Made by a program: the position numbers and the translations under genes. From Pseudomonadota bacterium (GTDB lineage Bacteria > Pseudomonadota > Alphaproteobacteria > Rhizobiales > Beijerinckiaceae), in assembly GCA_023422485.1 (NCBI GenBank), contig JAGTAM010000293.1, forward strand, positions 1 through 5,491: 5,491 nt of DNA. Reading direction: 5' to 3'. Under the pieces are notes generated by a model. It was given only the letters and a program-made list of their open reading frames with translations, had not been told where the DNA came from and ran no database searches. Positions within the stretch are counted from its first letter, which is position 1. Each line of letters opens with the position of its first letter. Positions 1-5,491 of this stretch are shown in pieces.

Positions 1-693
1 CTTCAGGACCTCGACGCCCTTCTCCGGACTGAGGCGGCCGGCGAACAGGATGCCGTCGCGCGGGCCGTCGCCCGGCGGGCCGTGATCGGGGTGGCCGTTC
101 GGCTTCACGAAGATGCGGTGCGCCGGCAGTCCCGCTGCGACGAAGCGGCCGCGGGCGAACTCGGTGAGTGCGACGAAGGCGTCGACGTCCCGCGTCCAGG
201 TGCCCGTTCGGCGGTGCCGGTCGATCATCCGCGCCACGGCCAGGGTGCCGAGCCGCGAGCCGCGGTAGCAGCCGTGGCGCACGGCGGCGTAGGAGGAGCC
301 GGTGAGGCAGGTCTCGCAGGGCGCGCCATCGCGCATCAGCATGGCGCCGGCGCAGGCGAGGCGGAAATTGTGCAGCGTCTGCACCGTCACCGGCCCGAGC
401 GCCCTCACCACCCCGTGCATCGCCGGCGAGACCAGGGGGAAGGTGTTGTGGGCGTGGACCACGTCCGGCCGGAACCGCTCCACCGCCGCGACCACGCGGG
501 CGATCCCGCGGGGGGCGTGCGGCGCCTCGAAGGCCGTGCGCAGGCGGTCGAGGGGGGTGCGGATGTCGTCGTTGTGGAAGGTCAGCGTCTCGACCGTGCA
601 GCCGGCTGCGGCGAGAGCCGCGGCCTCGTGCTCCGCCACCGCGTCCTCGCCGCCGCGGATCTGGTAGTGATTGTGGACGATGAGGACGCGCAA
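1..693 (-). CDS. Glycosyltransferase family 4 (GT-B fold), N-terminal part, cut by the left window edge
   Basis: This is the first 231 codons of a retaining GT-B glycosyltransferase. The frame stays open to base 1, so the C-terminal donor-binding half is missing. Visible family landmarks are an N-terminal strand followed by a GGED motif (residues 14-17, in MRVLIVHNHYQIRGGEDAV), the HAHNTFPLVSP acceptor-domain segment (80-90), LHNFRLAC (107-114), VALTEFARGRF (174-184) and VKPNG (196-200). The segment FAGRLSPEKGV (217-227) opens the second Rossmann domain, and its Arg and Lys normally bind the donor diphosphate. Four cysteines (114, 126, 129, 142) cluster in the acceptor domain. The start is TTG at 693-691, because no ATG or GTG lies upstream in frame, the family begins exactly here, and a good Shine-Dalgarno sits 7 bases upstream. 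It is the last visible gene of the operon, 11 bases after the WecG-type gene. It probably acts at the cytoplasmic membrane face, adding a sugar to a lipid-linked glycan. Donor and acceptor cannot be read from the sequence. Confidence 0.9.
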   Translation of the reverse strand, partial: MRVLIVHNHYQIRGGEDAVAEHEAAALAAAGCTVETLTFHNDDIRTPLDRLRTAFEAPHAPRGIARVVAAVERFRPDVVHAHNTFPLVSPAMHGVVRALGPVTVQTLHNFRLACAGAMLMRDGAPCETCLTGSSYAAVRHGCYRGSRLGTLAVARMIDRHRRTGTWTRDVDAFVALTEFARGRFVAAGLPAHRIFVKPNGHPDHGPPGDGPRDGILFAGRLSPEKGVEVLK

Positions 694-707
694 CGCTCCG
701 CCTCTCA
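694..707 (-). promoter_or_regulatory. Ribosome binding site that fixes the TTG start of the family 4 glycosyltransferase
   Basis: On the minus strand GAGAGG (706-701) lies 7 bases before the TTG at 693, and a second GGAG (699-696) is closer. The first motif overlaps the TGA stop (707-705) of the upstream WecG-type gene, so ribosomes ending there could restart directly. No other start codon is available near the conserved N-terminus. Confidence 0.6.
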
Positions 708-1553
708 GGACCGCTGCGGGTGGGGCTGCCGCGCCATCTTCCAGAGGAAGACCGGCGCCATCACGAGGTAACGCCGCCACAACCGCCGGGGCTCGCTGAG
801 GAGACGGTGCAGCCATTCGAGCGCCAGCGTTTGCATGATCTTCGGCGCGCGCTTCACCGCCCCGGAATGGAAGTCGAAGGCGGCACCGACGCCGATCAAC
901 ACCGTGCCCGGAAGCCGGTCGAGGTGATCGTTCATCCAGGTGTCCTGCTTCGGCGTCGAGAGGCCGATCCAGACGATGTGCGGCTCGGTCGCCCGGATCG
1001 CATCCGTGAGTGCCGCGTCCAACTCCGGAGCGACGGCACCGAAGGGCGGGCAGGCGAGCCCGCAGACCTGCGTGCCGGGGTACTTGCGAGCGAAGTTCCG
1101 CGCGACCTGCTCGGCCACGCCCTCCTTGCCGCCATAGAGGTAGTGGCGGATACCCGTGTTCTGGGTCGCCGCGAACATCTCCTCCATCAGCGAGGGGCCG
1201 GGCACGCGGTCGGTGCCGTGCGCGCGGAAGAACCGGCTGATGATGGTCAGCGGCGCCCCGTCCGGGAGGATCATGCTGGCCCGCTCGTGCGCGGCCCTCA
1301 GGTCGGGCTGTTCCTGGGCGCACATGATGCCGTGGACGTCCCGCACGCAGCCCATGCTGGTGCGCCGCGACCGCGCCCAGCCGATCAGGGTGCGGATCGC
1401 CAAGGGCATGTCGACGACGCTCACCGGCACGCCGAGGATGCGGGTCGCCGGCAGGCGGTGCGAGGCCCCGTCCGCGGGGACGAAGTGGGGATCGTTCCGG
1501 TTGATCCGCAGCGCGTAGGGCTCCGGCGCCGGAACGGAAACCGCATCGCTCAT
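705..1553 (-). CDS. WecG/TagA/CpsF family glycosyltransferase (GT26)
   Basis: This 282-residue protein belongs to the family that transfers N-acetylmannosaminuronate, N-acetylmannosamine or other hexoses from UDP-sugars to undecaprenyl-diphosphate-linked acceptors in enterobacterial common antigen, teichoic acid and exopolysaccharide synthesis. Evidence is ILPDGAPL (95-102) with Asp98 as the expected catalytic base, RVPGPSLM (116-123), YLYGGKEG (138-145), WIGLSTPKQDTWM (195-207) and IGVGAAFDFHSGAVKRAP (220-237). The Arg-rich C-terminal appendage LEWLHRLLSEPRRLWRRYL (245-263) is followed by a short hydrophobic stretch; in this family that appendage touches the membrane. The usual Asn of the early substrate-binding motif is Asp72 here (RDVHGIM, 71-77). 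ATG at 1553 is preferred over ATGs at 1580 and 1607 because GAGGGAAG lies 7 bases before it, and the others would overlap the fucose synthase gene. The exact sugar transferred is not predictable; the family assignment is firm. Confidence 0.93.
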   Translation of the reverse strand: MSDAVSVPAPEPYALRINRNDPHFVPADGASHRLPATRILGVPVSVVDMPLAIRTLIGWARSRRTSMGCVRDVHGIMCAQEQPDLRAAHERASMILPDGAPLTIISRFFRAHGTDRVPGPSLMEEMFAATQNTGIRHYLYGGKEGVAEQVARNFARKYPGTQVCGLACPPFGAVAPELDAALTDAIRATEPHIVWIGLSTPKQDTWMNDHLDRLPGTVLIGVGAAFDFHSGAVKRAPKIMQTLALEWLHRLLSEPRRLWRRYLVMAPVFLWKMARQPHPQRS

Positions 1554-1560
1554 GCGCAGG

Positions 1561-1568
1561 CTTCCCTC
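1561..1568 (-). promoter_or_regulatory. Ribosome binding site that decides the WecG-type start
   Basis: GAGGGAAG on the minus strand sits 7 bases upstream of the ATG at 1553-1551, inside the 19-base gap after the fucose synthase stop (1575-1573). It favours the 282-residue product over the in-frame ATGs at 1580 and 1607, which add 9 or 18 residues outside the conserved domain. Confidence 0.6.
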
Positions 1569-1572
1569 GATC

Positions 1573-2511
1573 TCAGGCATCGGCCACATGCTCCTGGAAC
1601 CACGCATAGGTCTCGGCGATCCCGTCCCGCAGCGGCACCTTCGGCGCCCAGCCCAGGCCGCGCAGCTTGTCCGCCGACATCAGCTTGCGTGGGGTGCCGT
1701 CGGGCTTGCTCGGATCACGCACGATCTCGCCCTCGAACCCGACGACGTCGCAGACGAGGCGGGTCAGGTCGTAGATCGGGATATCCTCGCCCGAGCCGAC
1801 ATTGACGTGCTCGGCCTGCGAATAGGTCTTCATCAGGTGGACGCAGGCATCGGCGCAGTCGTCGACGTGCAGGAACTCCCGGCGCGGCGATCCGGTGCCC
1901 CAGATCACCATCTCTTTCGCCCCGTTGCGCTTGGCTTCGTGCGCCTTGCGGATCAGGGCGGGCAGGACGTGGCTGGAGGTGAGGTCAAAATTGTCGCCCG
2001 GCCCGTAGAGGTTGGTCGGCATGGCCGAGACGAAGTCGCGGCCGTGCTGCTGGCGGTAGGCCTGGGCGAGCTTGATCCCGGCGATCTTGGCGACCGCGTA
2101 CCACTCGTTGGTCGGCTCCAGCGCGCCCGTCAGCAGGCTCGACTCGACGATCGGCTGCTCGGCGAATTTCGGGTAGATGCAGCTCGAGCCGAGGAACAGC
2201 AGCTTGGCCACGTCCGCGCGGAAGGCCGCCTCGATGACGTAGGCCTCGATCATCAGGTTCTCGTAGAGGAAGTCGGCCGGGTAGGTCGCGTTGGCGAGGA
2301 TGCCGCCGACCTTGGCCGCCGCCAGGAACACCGCGTCCGGACGCCGGTCGCGCATCCAGGCGCGCACGGCGGCCTGGTCGCACAGGTCGAGTTCCGCGCG
2401 GGTGGCGGTGAGGATCTCGCAATCCTCACCCTTCAGCCGCCGCACCAGGGCGCTGCCGACGAGGCCGCGATGTCCGGCCACAAAAACGGTCTTGCCCGCC
2501 AAGCTGTGCAT
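1573..2511 (-). CDS. fcl: GDP-L-fucose synthase (GDP-4-keto-6-deoxy-D-mannose 3,5-epimerase-4-reductase)
   Basis: This bifunctional cytosolic SDR epimerises C3 and C5 of GDP-4-keto-6-deoxy-D-mannose and reduces C4 with NADPH, giving GDP-L-fucose. The 312 residues fit the family length. The Rossmann glycine motif is GHRGLVGS (13-20). The active-site segment LGSSCIYPK (107-115) carries Ser109 and Cys111. YAVAK (138-142) supplies the Tyr138/Lys142 pair, and His181 lies in SSHVLPALIRK. All four sit two positions after the known catalytic Ser107, Cys109, Tyr136, Lys140 and His179 of the E. coli enzyme, with no change. MPTNLYGPGDNFD (164-176) and WGTGSPRREFLHVDD (204-218) are also typical. ATG 2511 is chosen over an upstream in-frame start at 2571 because the Rossmann strand begins right after it and TGAGGAA lies 7 bases before it. 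It follows the SDR gene by 11 bases. The partner GDP-mannose 4,6-dehydratase (gmd) is not in the window and must be encoded elsewhere. Confidence 0.95.
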   Translation of the reverse strand: MHSLAGKTVFVAGHRGLVGSALVRRLKGEDCEILTATRAELDLCDQAAVRAWMRDRRPDAVFLAAAKVGGILANATYPADFLYENLMIEAYVIEAAFRADVAKLLFLGSSCIYPKFAEQPIVESSLLTGALEPTNEWYAVAKIAGIKLAQAYRQQHGRDFVSAMPTNLYGPGDNFDLTSSHVLPALIRKAHEAKRNGAKEMVIWGTGSPRREFLHVDDCADACVHLMKTYSQAEHVNVGSGEDIPIYDLTRLVCDVVGFEGEIVRDPSKPDGTPRKLMSADKLRGLGWAPKVPLRDGIAETYAWFQEHVADA

Positions 2512-2518
2512 TGGGCCG

Positions 2519-2525
2519 TTCCTCA
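2519..2525 (-). promoter_or_regulatory. Ribosome binding site of fcl overlapping the upstream stop codon
   Basis: TGAGGAA on the minus strand combines the TGA stop of the preceding SDR gene (2525-2523) with the AGGAA Shine-Dalgarno of fcl, 7 bases before its ATG at 2511. This sets the fcl start and suggests translational coupling. Confidence 0.6.
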
Positions 2526-3494
2526 CAGAAGCGGATTGGAATCGGTCGGCGCCGGGTTCTCGCGGTACCACGCGACCGTGCGCTCGATCCCCTGGACCAG
2601 GGAGATGGCGGGCGCGTAGCCGATCGCCCGCATCTTGCCGATGTCGGGGCAGCGGCGCGGCGTCGCCCCGGCGGCGGCCGGCCCGGCGACGAGATCGACG
2701 CGCACGCCCAAAGCCTCCGCGGTGATCCGGGCGAGATCACGGATCGCGACCTCCTCCATCGAGCCGATGTGGTAGACGTTCATGCTCTCGCCCGAGCGCC
2801 ACATCCGGACGATGCCATCGACAACGTCGCTGACGTAGCAGAAGGCCCGCGTCTCGCTGCCGTCGCCCTGGAGCGTAATGGACCCGCCGTCGCCGGCCGC
2901 CACGATCTTCTCGATCAGTTGCGGCACCACGTGCTTCCAGCCCATGTCGGGACCGTAGACGTTGTGGGGCCGGAAGACCTGGACCTTGCGCAGCTTGTCG
3001 CGACCGTAATTGAAGGCGATCAGCTCCGAGATCAGCTTCGAGCCGCCGTAGGAGTAGCGCGGGTTGAGCGAGTCGGGGATCACCATCTCGATGTCCTCGT
3101 TCGTCGGCACCACGCGCGGGGTCTGGTAGACCTCCGCCGAGGAGGCGACGACGAGGTCGGGCACGCCCGCCTCGATGCAGGCCTCGGTCACGGCCAGCGC
3201 ACCGCGCACGCCGACATCGAGCACGAGTTGGGGCTGGGTGTAGAAGTTCTCGGTGCCGTTGACGGCGGCCAGATGAAACACGCACGCGACGCCCTTGAGC
3301 ACTTCGACCAGTGCCGCCTTGTCACGCACGTCGAGCGTCGCCCGCTCGATCGCGCCGGGCGCGTCGGCGAGGCGCGAAGCCTGCCCACGGATGTAGTTGT
3401 CGATCGCGACGACCTCGTGCCCCTCGGCCAGGAGCGCGCGGGTGAGATGGGCGCCGATGAATCCGCCCGCTCCGGTGACAGCCAGCCTGCTCAT
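2523..3494 (-). CDS. NAD-dependent epimerase/dehydratase family protein (extended SDR), likely nucleotide-sugar modifying
   Basis: This 323-residue extended short-chain dehydrogenase/reductase should act on a nucleotide sugar in the cytosol. It has the NAD-binding TGAGGFIG (7-14; Gly8, Gly11, Gly14), Asp32 at the end of the second strand (typical of NAD rather than NADP), SSAEVYQTP (118-126) with Ser119 at the catalytic Ser/Thr position, and YSYGGSK (147-153) with the Tyr149/Lys153 pair. FRPHNVYGPDMG (174-185) and GDGSETRAFCYVSD (210-223) follow. Near the C-terminus, PRRCPDIGKMR (279-289) resembles the Arg-X-Pro-Asp-Ile segment of UDP-glucuronate decarboxylases. Glu121 and Arg281 fall where those decarboxylases have catalytic Glu and Arg, but dTDP-glucose 4,6-dehydratases share some of this pattern, so 4-epimerase, decarboxylase and dehydratase all remain possible. 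Its ATG overlaps the stop of the dehydrogenase gene by 4 bases (ATGA), so its substrate is probably that enzyme's product or a related UDP-sugar. Family certain, reaction not. Confidence 0.87.
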   Translation of the reverse strand: MSRLAVTGAGGFIGAHLTRALLAEGHEVVAIDNYIRGQASRLADAPGAIERATLDVRDKAALVEVLKGVACVFHLAAVNGTENFYTQPQLVLDVGVRGALAVTEACIEAGVPDLVVASSAEVYQTPRVVPTNEDIEMVIPDSLNPRYSYGGSKLISELIAFNYGRDKLRKVQVFRPHNVYGPDMGWKHVVPQLIEKIVAAGDGGSITLQGDGSETRAFCYVSDVVDGIVRMWRSGESMNVYHIGSMEEVAIRDLARITAEALGVRVDLVAGPAAAGATPRRCPDIGKMRAIGYAPAISLVQGIERTVAWYRENPAPTDSNPLL

Positions 3495-4828
3495 TGAAAC
3501 TTACCCACGAGGTTGCCCACGGTGACGTAGCGATTCTCCAGAACCTCCGCCGGCATCTCGCTGAGGTTGTTCCAGTAATCGTAGACGAAGGCATCGTCCG
3601 ACATCGTACCGATGATCTTTTCCAGATCGATCTTCGAATATTCCGGATGATTGTTGGCGATCACCAGCACGTCGGCGCCCTCGCAGGCGGCGGCGAGGCT
3701 GTCATAGGGCGTCAGGCCCGACGAGATCGCCCGGACGTGATCCATCGGCACCACGCCGTCATAGACGCGGATCTCCGAGAACTGCTCGCTGGCCATCATC
3801 TCGCGGATGACGTGGAGCGACATCGACCCGCGCAGGTCGTCGGTCTCCGGGCGCCCCTTGAAGGCGAGCCCTGCGACCACCGCCTTGAACGGCCCGGCGC
3901 GGCGCCCCCGCAGCCGCTCGACGAGGCTTCCCACCGTCTCCGCCGGCTGGCGCTCGTTGACGAGCCGGGAGGCGGCGGTGATCTCGAGGGTCACCCCCTT
4001 GCCCGAGACCGAGGACAGCAGGATGTGCGGATCCTTCTCCAGGCAAGGCCCGCCGACGAGGCCGGGGGCGGCGACGTTGGTGCGGGTATAGCCGAGCTTG
4101 CCGTAGCGGATCACGTCGTTGGCGTTGATGCCGAGCGCGTCGCAGGCCCGCGCCACCTCGTTGGCGAAGGCGAAATGGACGTCGCGCGAGGTGTTGTCGA
4201 CGAGCTTGATCATCTCCGCCGTCTCCGGGCTCGCGACCCGGACGATGGTGTGGGTCAGGCGGCTGAACAGGGCAGCGGCCGCATCGGACGCGTCCGGCGT
4301 CTGCCCGCCGACGATCTGCGGCAGGTTGATGAGTTCGCGCATGGCGTCGCCCTCGAGCGTCCGCTCGGGGCACATGGCGAGGTGGTAGTCGATGCCGGTG
4401 CGGTCGAGGATCGGCTTGACCACGCCGGTCGTCGTGCCGATCCGAACGGTCGAGCGCAGGATCACCGTCGCGCCCTCCGAGAAGTGCTCGGCCACCTCGC
4501 GGGTCGCCTCCTCGATCATGTCGAGGCGCGGCTCGTGCGAGCCGGGATAGAGCGGCGTGCCGACGGTGATGATGTAGTACTCGGCACGCGGCACGTCGCG
4601 CGTCGTGGTGCTGGCGACGAAGCGGCCCTTCTTCACCACGTCGGCGAGCGCCGCCTGGAGCCCCACCTCGGCGAAGTGCGGAACGCCGGCATTGGTCTTC
4701 TCGACGACGTCCGGCCGCTTCTCGATGCCGTAGACCTGCACGCCGCGGCGTGCCAGCGCGACTGAGAGGGTCAGGCCGACATACCCGAGACCGATGATGA
4801 CGACGTTGGGAGCTTTTCTCACGTCCAT
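3491..4828 (-). CDS. UDP-glucose/GDP-mannose dehydrogenase family nucleotide-sugar dehydrogenase
   Basis: This 445-residue enzyme of the UGDH/WecC/WbpA superfamily oxidises C6 of a UDP-hexose (or N-acetylhexosamine) to the uronic acid with two NAD+. The N-terminal Rossmann domain has IIGLGYVGL (11-19) and acidic Glu36, then TVGTPL (88-93), RSTV (125-128) and CPERTLEGDA (153-162, Glu155). The central domain has EMIKLVDNTSRDVHFAFANE (205-224), with the expected Lys208 and Asn212, and GGPCLEKDPHIL (259-270) with the presumed nucleophile Cys262. The C-terminal UDP-binding domain starts at VVAGLAFKGRPETDDLRGS (317-335). The active-site string differs from textbook UGDH (GGxCFPKD) and WecC/WbpA (GGHCIPVDP), so the substrate is left open. 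Start 4828 is chosen because the Rossmann strand follows 9 residues later; the frame opens further upstream to a TTG at 4990, but that stretch is Arg-rich and unlike the family. The Shine-Dalgarno before 4828 is weak. First gene of the operon; its stop overlaps the next start. Confidence 0.93.
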   Translation of the reverse strand: MDVRKAPNVVIIGLGYVGLTLSVALARRGVQVYGIEKRPDVVEKTNAGVPHFAEVGLQAALADVVKKGRFVASTTTRDVPRAEYYIITVGTPLYPGSHEPRLDMIEEATREVAEHFSEGATVILRSTVRIGTTTGVVKPILDRTGIDYHLAMCPERTLEGDAMRELINLPQIVGGQTPDASDAAAALFSRLTHTIVRVASPETAEMIKLVDNTSRDVHFAFANEVARACDALGINANDVIRYGKLGYTRTNVAAPGLVGGPCLEKDPHILLSSVSGKGVTLEITAASRLVNERQPAETVGSLVERLRGRRAGPFKAVVAGLAFKGRPETDDLRGSMSLHVIREMMASEQFSEIRVYDGVVPMDHVRAISSGLTPYDSLAAACEGADVLVIANNHPEYSKIDLEKIIGTMSDDAFVYDYWNNLSEMPAEVLENRYVTVGNLVGKFQ

Positions 4829-4930
4829 GATGGGGTCCCGTCTGCGTTCGATCTTGCGAGTCTCTGGCCCGACCCGAGATTCGGCATGGTGCTGGCGCCG
4901 CATCGTCCCCCGCCCCTCGGGCAGCCGGCA

Positions 4931-4954
4931 CCGACGACGACTGAGTTGCGTCGG
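4931..4954. repeat. Short inverted repeat in the upstream leader (6-base arms, 12-base spacer)
   Basis: CCGACG at 4931-4936 is matched by its reverse complement CGTCGG at 4949-4954. A second, overlapping pair, CTGA (4941-4944) and TCAG (4956-4959), could form an alternative hairpin. It lies about 100-125 bases before the dehydrogenase start, where a regulator site or a leader RNA hairpin is plausible. Six-base arms arise by chance in G/C-rich DNA, so the function is unproven. Confidence 0.3.
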
Positions 4955-5253
4955 ATCAGCAAAGTGCATGCCTCGGGAAATCCGTATCAAAACGGGATCA
5001 GCGGCCCGTTCGCGGACACTTCCGCCGCGGCCTCAGACGATTTCGGGACTTCGCGCGGTCTGTGATCCGATTTTGCCGGGAGGAGGATTTGTCGAGTGTC
5101 GGCAGGCGGCCGCGTCCGGGGATTTCTCATCCCGTCGATCGCGCGCGGCCCATAGCCTCAGCTCTTCCGCGCTCGGCCGAGGCAACGCATCGCCCTGAGG
5201 GTCGTTCGTCCTGCCGGAAACGGCGGGTGCAACGGGCGCCCCCGGCCAAAGCG

Positions 5254-5260
5254 GGAGAGG
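5254..5260 (+). promoter_or_regulatory. Ribosome binding site of the small plus-strand gene
   Basis: GGAGAGG ends 3 bases before the ATG at 5264, with its GGAG core 6 bases away. It supports translation of the small gene from this ATG rather than from the second in-frame ATG at 5276. Confidence 0.5.
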
Positions 5261-5263
5261 CGG

Positions 5264-5485
5264 ATGCCGGTTCGTATGACCCAGAAAACGCAAGAGGTGA
5301 TCGACGGCCGGAGGCAGGTCGTGGTGCGGGTCCAATTCGGCCGGCCGGATGCGGAGCGCGAGGTCGTCGAGGTCGCCGCGACCGTGCGGGTGCCCGCCAT
5401 CGAATCGGAGACGCAGACCGAAGCCGCCGCACGCCAGATGGCGCGGCGGGCGCTCGAACAGGCGCTGTCGGCCTTCCCGCTCTGA
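5264..5485 (+). CDS. Small hypothetical protein, 73 residues, divergent from the polysaccharide operon
   Basis: I do not recognise a family. The product is soluble-looking and charged, with no signal peptide, membrane segment or cysteine. The first half alternates hydrophobic and polar residues as beta strands do (RQVVVRVQFGRP, 17-28, then REVVEVAATVRVP, 32-44). The last third (EAAARQMARRALEQAL, 53-68) reads as an amphipathic helix, so a small beta-beta-alpha fold is likely. Support for a real gene comes from the purine-rich Shine-Dalgarno at 5254-5260, the clean TGA at 5483-5485, strongly G/C third positions like the neighbours, and a simple fold-like pattern. Against it are the short length and lack of a known homologue to compare. 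An opposite-strand frame across the same region is Pro/Arg/His-rich and looks like a shadow. Nothing in the sequence links it to polysaccharide synthesis beyond its position. Confidence 0.6.
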   Translation: MPVRMTQKTQEVIDGRRQVVVRVQFGRPDAEREVVEVAATVRVPAIESETQTEAAARQMARRALEQALSAFPL

Positions 5486-5491
5486 GGGCGA

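Larger units (their letters stand above)
4829..5263. promoter_or_regulatory. Non-coding gap between divergent transcription units; likely holds the operon promoter and leader
   Basis: About 435 bases separate the dehydrogenase start (minus strand) from the small gene (plus strand). I see no convincing gene, tRNA or terminator here. The stretch around 4980-5100 is somewhat richer in A/T than its surroundings, as expected for promoters. For the leftward operon the best -35-like element I can find is TTGATA on the minus strand (4990-4985), but it has no good -10 hexamer at proper spacing. No clear rightward promoter for the small gene is visible. The assignment rests on position rather than on a recognised site. 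Confidence 0.4.

Noticed and set aside
1554..1607. Longer WecG-type product starting at ATG 1607 or 1580
   Set aside because: Both starts overlap the end of fcl and add non-conserved residues. The ATG at 1553 has a well-spaced GAGGGAAG upstream.
82..4765. Several long plus-strand open frames (82-771, 720-1805, 1552-2619, 2511-3497, 3494-4765) opposite the operon
   Set aside because: They are antisense to genes with clear family motifs. Their products are His/Arg/Gly/Ala-rich with no recognisable domains, as expected for mirror frames in G/C-rich coding DNA.
4829..4990. 54-codon N-terminal extension of the dehydrogenase starting from TTG at 4990
   Set aside because: The extension is Arg-rich and unlike the family, whose Rossmann strand starts near residue 10 from the ATG at 4828. 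The region is better explained as leader DNA.
5119..5133. GGGAT/ATCCC hairpin with a 5-base loop, considered as a terminator
   Set aside because: The stem is only five pairs, no T-run follows on either strand, and no gene ends nearby.
5033..5335. Minus-strand open frame of 100 codons across the gap and the small gene
   Set aside because: The product is Pro/Arg/His-rich without a fold-like pattern. It overlaps the small plus-strand gene, which has a better ribosome binding site and more coding-like sequence.
1..5491. CRISPR arrays, tRNA or rRNA genes, insertion sequences, phage attachment sites
   Set aside because: No regularly spaced direct repeats, tRNA-like cloverleaf, transposase motif or terminal inverted repeats were seen by eye. 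A tool-based scan would be more sensitive.

Overview
The window looks like a piece of a high-GC alphaproteobacterial chromosome. The codon third positions are strongly G/C, the protein styles recall Methylobacterium and its relatives, and there are no mobile elements. The genus is an inference from style only; no marker gene is present. The content is a surface-polysaccharide (exopolysaccharide, O-antigen or capsule type) biosynthesis operon.

Five genes run right to left on the minus strand, packed so tightly that they almost certainly form one operon. In transcription order they are: a nucleotide-sugar dehydrogenase (4828-3491), an NAD-dependent sugar-nucleotide epimerase/dehydratase-type SDR (3494-2523), GDP-L-fucose synthase (2511-1573), a WecG/TagA/CpsF-type glycosyltransferase (1553-705), and the N-terminal 231 residues of a GT-B family 4 glycosyltransferase that starts with TTG at 693 and runs off the left edge. 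The junctions are a 4-base ATGA overlap and then gaps of 11, 19 and 11 bases. Two of the Shine-Dalgarno sequences overlap the stop codon of the gene upstream, which suggests coupled translation.

The first three genes would make activated sugars: a UDP-uronic acid type product, a derivative of it, and GDP-L-fucose. The last two would transfer sugars to a lipid-linked acceptor or growing glycan. No gmd, polymerase, flippase or priming transferase lies inside the window, so the operon or cluster must continue outside it.

To the right, about 435 bases (4829-5263) hold no convincing gene and presumably carry the operon promoter and leader. A short inverted repeat (4931-4954) and a weak -35-like element are the only structures I can point to. 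A small gene of unknown function (73 codons, 5264-5485, plus strand) diverges from the operon and ends just before the right edge.

I see no clear sign of a wholly new system. The most interesting points are the dehydrogenase with an atypical active-site signature and its translationally coupled SDR partner. That SDR keeps residues used by UDP-uronic acid decarboxylases but has an unassigned reaction.
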